Source: Chloroflexota bacterium
GTDB taxonomy: Bacteria > Chloroflexota > UBA6077 > CF-72
Assembly: GCA_019239775.1 (NCBI GenBank)
Contig: JAFAZN010000260.1
Location: forward strand, 1-54,217
Length of the DNA: 54,217 bases
Reading direction: 5' to 3'
In this document: piece after piece, positions 49,339 through 54,217 of the stretch
How positions within the stretch are numbered: the first letter of the stretch is position 1
Layout of the letters: each line of letters begins with the position of its first letter
Made by a program: the position numbers and the translations under genes
The notes under the pieces: model-generated
Database searches by the model: none
Told to the model about the DNA's origin: nothing
What the model saw: only the letters and a program-made list of their open reading frames with translations

Positions 49339-50490
49339 TCAGCGCCAGAGGCGTTCGCTCGCGAGGCGCGCGCCTTCAGCAAGGGCGTCGAACTTGGCCC
49401 ACATGATTTTGGGATGAACCTCAGGGTTGTAGGTGGCCTGCGATGAGAAGCCGCAGTCGCAACTCGCGAGCACGTTTTCGCGCCCCACCAGTCGGGCGTA
49501 GCGCTCGATTCGTTCGGCGACGAGCTCCGGGTGCTCGACGATGCTCGAGCTGTGCGTCACCACACCCGGTATCAGGACCTTTCCTTCGGGAAGTTTGACT
49601 CGCTCCCAGAGGTGGTACTCGTGCTCATGGCGCTGGTTGGCCGCCTCGAACGAATACGCACCCGCATTGATCTTCAGGATGTAGCCGACCAGGTCGGACA
49701 GCGGCGCGTCATAAATCCGAGGACCCTCGTTGATCCCATAGCACGTGTGGTACCGCACCCTGTCCTCGGGGATTCCCATCAGCGCGCGATTCAACGCGGC
49801 CACGTAGAGTTCCGCTTTTTCCTGGCACTCGTCCGCTGGCAGCCCTGAATAGCTGAACAGCTCGCTCAGAAACGGGTCGTCTACCTGGAGGATGAAGCCA
49901 GCGTCGATGACGGCCTGGTATTCGCTGTGAAGCGCGTCGGCGACGGCAAAGAAGTACTCCTCATCCGAGTCGTAGTACGCATTTCGGCCGACACCGCTCG
50001 GTGCCACGGCCGGCATGAAGATCTCCTCGACTTCGCTGCCACGGGTCGCTTCCTTGAGGTTCTGCACGTCCCTCGCGAGCTGCTCCTGGCCCTTGTAGGC
50101 AACTGGGCCGACGCACTCCAGCGTGACCGATGGCGCCACTGATCCCCCGTACATCGCCCTTCTGAAATACTGCTCGTAGTACTCTGGGAACTCGGCAACC
50201 TCAGGGGCGAAACCGGAGCTTGCCAGCCTTGGCTTCGTTTCGAAACCGTCCAGCCTGTCGGTGATGTAGCGCGAAAAGCCCGTCTTGCTCTGCTCGCCGT
50301 CGGTGACCACGTCGAGGCCGTGGGCCACCTGCTGGCGCAGGCTGGTGGTGACCGCGTCGCGCAGCACATCGTCGAACTCGTCCTGGTCGCCACGACCATC
50401 GAGCAGGTTGCGCATGAGATCGAGCAGCTGCTTGGGTCGCGGCAAGCTGCCAACGTGCGTGGTGAGGATCCGGTCGGTGCTTCGCTTCAC
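49339..50490 (-). CDS. MetE-like (cobalamin-independent methionine synthase C-terminal family) protein
   Basis: 383 residues from the GTG at 50490. A single zinc-thiolate TIM barrel without the N-terminal MetE domain: ILTTHVGSLPRP at the start, GLDVVTDGEQSKTGFSRYI, QVDDPFLSELF, RYHTCYG with the His and Cys ligands, and NVLASCDCGFSS with the later Cys. Related proteins are methyl- or alkyl-transferases, including epoxyalkane:CoM-transferase-like enzymes. TACCCT on the minus strand (50502-50497) lies 6 nt before the GTG. The frame open to 50982 crosses the T-box and is rejected. Confidence 0.87.
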   Translation of the reverse strand: MKRSTDRILTTHVGSLPRPKQLLDLMRNLLDGRGDQDEFDDVLRDAVTTSLRQQVAHGLDVVTDGEQSKTGFSRYITDRLDGFETKPRLASSGFAPEVAEFPEYYEQYFRRAMYGGSVAPSVTLECVGPVAYKGQEQLARDVQNLKEATRGSEVEEIFMPAVAPSGVGRNAYYDSDEEYFFAVADALHSEYQAVIDAGFILQVDDPFLSELFSYSGLPADECQEKAELYVAALNRALMGIPEDRVRYHTCYGINEGPRIYDAPLSDLVGYILKINAGAYSFEAANQRHEHEYHLWERVKLPEGKVLIPGVVTHSSSIVEHPELVAERIERYARLVGRENVLASCDCGFSSQATYNPEVHPKIMWAKFDALAEGARLASERLWR

Positions 50491-50506
50491 GCACCCAGGG
50501 TAGGAC

Positions 50507-50536
50507 TTGAGTGGTGGAGAACAGAACGTGTATGGT
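50507..50536 (+). promoter_or_regulatory. Sigma70-type promoter of the ilv-leu operon
   Basis: -35 TTGAGT (50507-50512), 18-nt spacer, -10 TATGGT (50531-50536), placing the transcript start near 50543, just ahead of the T-box leader. It is the clearest -35/-10 pair in the window. Confidence 0.65.
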
Positions 50537-50559
50537 TCGGCGCAACAGCCGAATACAGT

Positions 50560-50800
50560 CAGGCATTGACGAGGAGTAGTACGGAGCTGTCGCGCTGCTA
50601 CAGAGAGCCGGCGCGTGGTGCAAGCCCGGTGCAGGCAGGTTCCTGAACTCGCCTCTGAGCCGTTCGGGAGAACGCGCGTTGCGCTAGTAGGCCGGACCGG
50701 GGTGGCGGACGATAACACCGCCGAGAGCCAAAAACAGGGTGGTACCGCGGGATCGATCCAGACCTCGCCTCTGTACAGAGAGGCGGGGATTTTTTGTGTT
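50560..50800 (+). ncRNA. T-box leader (tRNA-Leu-sensing) with terminator, upstream of ilvB
   Basis: Stem I begins near 50560 (GACGAGGAGTAGTACGG), followed by CAGAGAGCCGG and the GTGGTGCAAGCC distal region (50616-50627). The specifier loop reads CCTGAACTCGCCTCTGAGC, giving CTC (50648-50650), a leucine codon. The T-box AGGGTGGTACCGCGG is at 50736-50750. A terminator follows: a 10-bp stem (50763-50772 with 50779-50788) and a U run from 50791. Uncharged tRNA-Leu would stabilise the antiterminator and allow ilvBNC-leuA transcription. This leader fills the only gap above 300 bp in the window. Confidence 0.93.
50763..50797 (+). terminator. Regulated intrinsic terminator of the T-box leader
   Basis: CCTCGCCTCT and AGAGGCGGGG pair across a GTACAG loop, followed by TTTTTT; its left arm competes with the antiterminator formed by the T-box sequence at 50736-50750. 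Confidence 0.9.
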
Positions 50801-50815
50801 AAGGACGTGCAGCTG

Positions 50816-52600
50816 ATGCGCTTGAACGGTGCGCGCGCCATATGCCAATCGCTCGTCGAGGAAGGCGTCTCGACTATCTTCGGCCTGCCCGGTGGAGCGA
50901 TCATGCCGCTGTACGACGTCCTGCCCGAGTTCCCACAGCTCAACCACATCCTGGTCCGCCACGAGCAATGCGCCGCGCACATGGCCGATGGCTACGCACG
51001 CGCCGCGGGAGCGCTGAAAAAGCCGCAAGAGCAGCGCACGGTGGGCGTCTGCTTCGGCACGAGCGGGCCGGGCGCCACCAACCTGGTCACTGGCATCTGC
51101 AACGCGCACATGGACTCGGTGCCTCTGGTGGCAATTACCGCGAATGTGCCGAACAGCATGATCGGCACCGACGCATTCCAGGAAGCCGACATCACGGGCA
51201 TCACCATCCCGATTACCAAGCAGAACTACTTCGTACGCAACGGCAAGGATTTACCCAGAGTCCTCAAAGAAGCCTTCCACCTGGCAAAAACCGGTCGCCC
51301 GGGCCCAGTCCACGTGGACGTTCCCAAAGACGTCCTGCTGACCGACTATGACTGGAACGGCTACCCCGGACAGGTGGATCTGCCGGGCTATCAACCCACC
51401 ATCGTTCCGAACATGCGCCAGGTCAAGGAGGCCGCCAGGCTGATCGAGCGCGCGCATAGGCCGGTGATCATCGCCGGCCAGGGCGTGCTTTTGTCGGGCG
51501 CCTGGGAGGAATTGCGAGCGTTCGCCGAAAAAACCAACACCCCGGTGATGACCACGCTGCTGGGAATCTCAGGCTTTCCTGAGAACCACCCGCTGTCCCT
51601 CGGTTTTCTGGGTATGCACGGCTGGGTGCACTGCAACTACGCCGTGCACCACTCCGACCTGGTCATCTCGATCGGCATGCGTATGGACGACCGCGCCTGC
51701 GGCAAGTTCGCGGGCTTCGCGCCACAGGCCAAGATCGTCCACATCGACATCGATCCTGCCGAAATCGGCAAAAACGTGCGGGTGGACGTGCCAATCGTTG
51801 GCGACGTTGGCCATGTTCTCACGCGCCTCGAACCCGAAGTACAGTCGGAGTCACTGCAGGACCACGACCCCTGGATTGCTCAGATCCGCGAGTGGCGGGA
51901 GCAGTACCCGCCCAAGAAATATCCGTCGGACACGCCCGAGCTGTACCAACCACAGGTCATTCAAGCAATCCACCGGGCCACGCGCGGCAACGCGGTGATC
52001 GTGGCCGATGTCGGTCAGCACCAGATGTTCGCGGCGCAGCACTACGAGTACATCGAGCCGTACTCGTACCTCACCTCGGGCGGCCTGGGCACGATGGGGT
52101 ACTCGCTGCCGGCCGCGATTGGTGCCCAGATGGCGCGGCCCGATAAGCAGGTCTGGTGTGTCACCGGCGACGGTTGCTTCCAGATGACGCTGCAGGAGCT
52201 GGCGGTGATGGCCATCCACCGCGTGCCGGTCAAGATCGCGCTGCTCAACAACGAGTACCTGGGCATGGTGCGGCAGCAGCAGCAGGTGCAATATCGCGGC
52301 AACCTGGTCGAGGTGGACCTGGCGGGCGGCCCAGACTACATCAAACTAGCCCAGGCGTATGGCGTGCCGGCGTGGCGCGCAACCCAGCCTGATCAGCTCG
52401 ACGACACGATTGGCGCGGCGATGGCGTACCCCGGCCCGGCCATCATCGAGTTCCGCGTCGCGCGCACCGAGGACGTCTATCCCTGGGTGCTCAGCGGTAC
52501 CTCCCTCGGCGAAGTTCTGCCCGATACCCCCTACGAAAGCGCGCGCGAGCGCGCGCTAGCTGCTGCCGGACCAAGCCCCAAGGACGGAAGTGATCGATGA
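50816..52600 (+). CDS. ilvB: Acetolactate synthase, large (catalytic) subunit
   Basis: 594 residues. First common step of valine, leucine and isoleucine synthesis (TPP, FAD, Mg2+). Catalytic E50 in LVRHEQCAAHMADGYARA, GTSGPGATNLVTG, FAD domain with RPVIIAGQGV, and the TPP site VTGDGCFQMTLQELAVMAIH followed by LLNNEYLGMVRQQQ. ATG 50816 has AAGGA 10 nt upstream; a GTG at 50807 is in frame too. Directly after the T-box terminator. Overlaps ilvN by 4 nt (ATGA). Confidence 0.96.
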   Translation: MRLNGARAICQSLVEEGVSTIFGLPGGAIMPLYDVLPEFPQLNHILVRHEQCAAHMADGYARAAGALKKPQEQRTVGVCFGTSGPGATNLVTGICNAHMDSVPLVAITANVPNSMIGTDAFQEADITGITIPITKQNYFVRNGKDLPRVLKEAFHLAKTGRPGPVHVDVPKDVLLTDYDWNGYPGQVDLPGYQPTIVPNMRQVKEAARLIERAHRPVIIAGQGVLLSGAWEELRAFAEKTNTPVMTTLLGISGFPENHPLSLGFLGMHGWVHCNYAVHHSDLVISIGMRMDDRACGKFAGFAPQAKIVHIDIDPAEIGKNVRVDVPIVGDVGHVLTRLEPEVQSESLQDHDPWIAQIREWREQYPPKKYPSDTPELYQPQVIQAIHRATRGNAVIVADVGQHQMFAAQHYEYIEPYSYLTSGGLGTMGYSLPAAIGAQMARPDKQVWCVTGDGCFQMTLQELAVMAIHRVPVKIALLNNEYLGMVRQQQQVQYRGNLVEVDLAGGPDYIKLAQAYGVPAWRATQPDQLDDTIGAAMAYPGPAIIEFRVARTEDVYPWVLSGTSLGEVLPDTPYESARERALAAAGPSPKDGSDR

Positions 52601-53124
52601 GTCAACACACGTTGGTAGCTACCGTAGAAGAGGGTTCAGCCACGTTGAATCGTGTGTTGAGTCTGTTCCGACAGCGGTCGTTTGCGATTGAGAGCCTGTC
52701 CATCGGACGCACAAATGAGCCCGGCATCATGCGGCTGACCATGGTGGTGGATGGTGCGAAATCGGCGGTCGAGCAGGTCACCAAGCAGCTCTACAAAGTG
52801 GTAGAAGTTCGCAAGGTTAGCGACCTCAGCGACGATCCCCGCGTTGAACGTGAGCTTGCGCTCGTGAAAGTCACGTGCAAAACGGCGCCGCAGCGTGCCG
52901 AAGTCATGCAAATCGCCGACATTTATCGAGCGCGCGTCGTGGACGTTGCGGCCGGGTCGCTGATGATCGAAGTAACCGGCCCGACGGTCAAAGTTGACAG
53001 TTTGATTGATCTGTTCAAACCCTATGGCATCAAGGAGCTTGTTCGAACTGGTGTTGTGGCGATGACCCGTGGTCAAGCGGTTTCGCGTTCTGAAAAGTCC
53101 GATCGTTTGAAGCTGGTGAGCTGA
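52597..53124 (+). CDS. ilvN: Acetolactate synthase, small (regulatory) subunit
   Basis: 175 residues. N-terminal ACT domain (about 4-75: TLVATVEEGSATLNRVLSLFRQRSFAIESLSIGRT) that binds valine for feedback control, then the ALS small-subunit C-terminal domain (KVTCKTAPQRAEVMQIADIYRARVVDVAAGSLMIEVTG). The otherwise common NIESL is AIESL. Translationally coupled to ilvB and ilvC (1-nt overlap TGATG). Confidence 0.95.
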   Translation: MSQHTLVATVEEGSATLNRVLSLFRQRSFAIESLSIGRTNEPGIMRLTMVVDGAKSAVEQVTKQLYKVVEVRKVSDLSDDPRVERELALVKVTCKTAPQRAEVMQIADIYRARVVDVAAGSLMIEVTGPTVKVDSLIDLFKPYGIKELVRTGVVAMTRGQAVSRSEKSDRLKLVS

Positions 53125-54122
53125 TGGCAGCCCACGTGTACACCGAAGCGGACGCACCGATCGATCCGCTGAAGGGTAAGAAGATCGCGGTCATCGGCTA
53201 CGGCAGTCAGGGCCATGCGCATGCGTTGAACGCGCACGACTCAGGCCTCGACGTCACCGTCGGCCTGTATCAGGGCTCGAAATCCTGGGAGGCCGCCGAG
53301 AAGGCTGGCTTGCGCGTGACGGACGTCAGTAGTGCTGCCGGCGCGGCGGACGTGGTCGTCATGCTCATTCCGGACGAGAAGCAACGGCGTGTCTTCGAAG
53401 AAAGTATTCGGCCTGTTGTACGGCCGGGTACGTCGCTGGTCTGGGCGCACGGCTTCAACATCCACTTCAAGCAGATCACCCCACCGGCCGGTGTTGACGT
53501 GTGGATGGTTGCCCCGAAGGCGCCCGGTCATCGCATGCGCGAGCTGTTCGTTGAAGGCAAAGGCGTGCCGTCACTCGTCGCCGTGGAGCAAGATGCCACC
53601 GGCAACGCCTGGCCGCTTGCGTTTGCGTATGGCAACGCGGTCGGATCGGCCAAGGCCGGTTTGATCAAGACCACGTTCAAGGAAGAGACCGAGACGGACT
53701 TGTTCGGCGAACAGTCCGTGCTGTGCGGTGGGATTACGTCGCTGATCAAGGCCGGCTGGGAAGTTCTTGTCGAGGCCGGCTACCAGCCCGAGGTGGCCTA
53801 CTACGAATGCCTGCACGAACTGAAGCTGATCGTCGACCTGCTGCACGAGGGCGGCCTGACCAAGATGCACAAGTTCATCAGCGACACCGCGAAGTTCGGC
53901 GACCTGACGCGCGGCCCGCGCGTGGTCGATGAGCGCACGCACGACGAGATGCGGCGCATCCTGAAGGAGATCCAGAGCGGCAAGTTTGCGCGCGAGTGGA
54001 TCCGCGAGAGCGAGGCGGGCGGTGGCAAGTTCCAGCGTCTGCTCAAGAGCGACCTCGATCGACCGATCGAGAAGGTGGGCGCGAAGCTGCGCGCCCGCAT
54101 GCCCTGGCTCGAGGCCCGCTGA
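53124..54122 (+). CDS. ilvC: Ketol-acid reductoisomerase (class I)
   Basis: 332 residues, the short class I form. Rossmann motif GYGSQGHAHALN; catalytic core VAPKAPGHRMRELFVEGKGVPSLVAVEQD, TTFKEETETDLFGEQSVLCGG and ECLHELKLIVDLLHEGG carrying the Mg2+-binding Asp and Glu residues. In the cofactor loop the usual GLRxGSxSW is GLYQGSKSW: the Arg that contacts NADPH is Tyr, so cofactor preference may differ. Converts acetolactate to dihydroxyisovalerate. Confidence 0.96.
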   Translation: MAAHVYTEADAPIDPLKGKKIAVIGYGSQGHAHALNAHDSGLDVTVGLYQGSKSWEAAEKAGLRVTDVSSAAGAADVVVMLIPDEKQRRVFEESIRPVVRPGTSLVWAHGFNIHFKQITPPAGVDVWMVAPKAPGHRMRELFVEGKGVPSLVAVEQDATGNAWPLAFAYGNAVGSAKAGLIKTTFKEETETDLFGEQSVLCGGITSLIKAGWEVLVEAGYQPEVAYYECLHELKLIVDLLHEGGLTKMHKFISDTAKFGDLTRGPRVVDERTHDEMRRILKEIQSGKFAREWIRESEAGGGKFQRLLKSDLDRPIEKVGAKLRARMPWLEAR

Positions 54123-54158
54123 CGGGCGCTTTGGAGCGCCAGCACGCCGGAGGTGGTT

Positions 54159-54217
54159 ATGAGTCCCGATCCGAACCGAGTCCTGATCTTCGACACGACG
54201 CTGCGCGACGGCGAGCA
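54159..54217 (+). CDS. leuA: 2-isopropylmalate synthase (N-terminal fragment, cut by window end)
   Basis: ATG 54159 with GGAGG at 54149-54153. The first 19 residues MSPDPNRVLIFDTTLRDGE carry the DTTLRDGE motif of the LeuA/CimA/homocitrate synthase family. Position after ilvBNC and the leucine-specific T-box favour leuA, but citramalate synthase is possible. Confidence 0.8.
   Translation, partial: MSPDPNRVLIFDTTLRDGE

Noticed and set aside
50615..50815. Upstream extension of ilvB by 67 residues
   Set aside because: It crosses the T-box sequence and terminator; the ATG at 50816 with its Shine-Dalgarno lies just after them.

Overview
The window looks like chromosomal DNA of a high-GC, free-living bacterium, most plausibly a soil- or sediment-type Chloroflexota. 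The pointers are lipoproteins with long Ala/Pro/Ser/Thr-rich linkers, Tat- and lipobox-type export signals, a canonical T-box leader, a PuuD-type urate oxidase, and many start codons lying only 6-14 nt downstream of a TAnnnT box with no Shine-Dalgarno sequence. This assignment is inference from gene content. No rRNA, tRNA, CRISPR array, phage or transposase was seen; coding density is very high and many neighbouring genes overlap by 1-4 nt.

Layout. 1-13.2 kb: tail of an unknown gene coupled to a VKOR-like thiol oxidase; nickel-pincer lactate racemase (larA) facing a PepC/bleomycin-hydrolase peptidase; D,D-carboxypeptidase, a PDZ-S41 protease without its lysine and a Ca2+/H+ exchanger; a non-oxidative pentose phosphate pair (tkt plus a fused rpiB-tal gene); a SWIM protein, a small PEP-CTERM-like protein with a strong terminator, and a Nudix hydrolase. 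13.2-17.2 kb: L,D-transpeptidase, a divergent receiver/histidine kinase pair, and an AI-2E-family exporter. 17.2-20.3 kb: a tightly overlapping GNAT - N-acylamino acid racemase - M20 hydrolase operon that matches the known D-to-L amino acid conversion route through N-succinyl intermediates.

20.3-30.2 kb: a stand-alone molybdopterin hydroxylase large subunit, a solitary DNA methyltransferase, a cupin, PuuD, then an envelope-hydrolase block (NamZ, a truncated AmiE-like serine hydrolase, a class A beta-lactamase tail fused to a degenerate VanY domain, a C39 peptidase, a class A beta-lactamase-like lipoprotein) with an apparent recombination junction near 27.03 kb. 30.2-35 kb: a five-gene minus-strand operon, NitT/TauT-type ABC importer + amidohydrolase + Rid-family protein, probably for uptake and deamination of an N-heterocycle. 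35-49.3 kb: DUF72, aldo/keto reductase, AmiE-like serine hydrolase with PQQ-type sugar dehydrogenase, CaiB-type CoA-transferase, two small paralogues, an oligopeptide-binding protein, an alpha/beta hydrolase with two paralogous membrane proteins sharing a striking DLQKSNADT signature, an MFS exporter, a thioredoxin-like/SelW-like pair and an acyl-CoA dehydrogenase.

49.3-54.2 kb: a MetE-like protein, then a promoter, a complete T-box leader with a CTC (leucine) specifier and terminator, and the branched-chain operon ilvB-ilvN-ilvC-leuA (leuA cut by the window end). The most noteworthy items are the D-amino-acid operon, the recurrent leaderless and compact divergent promoters, the rpiB-tal fusion, several enzymes that have lost catalytic residues, the rearrangement junction at 27.03 kb, and dispersed short degenerate repeats at gene borders.
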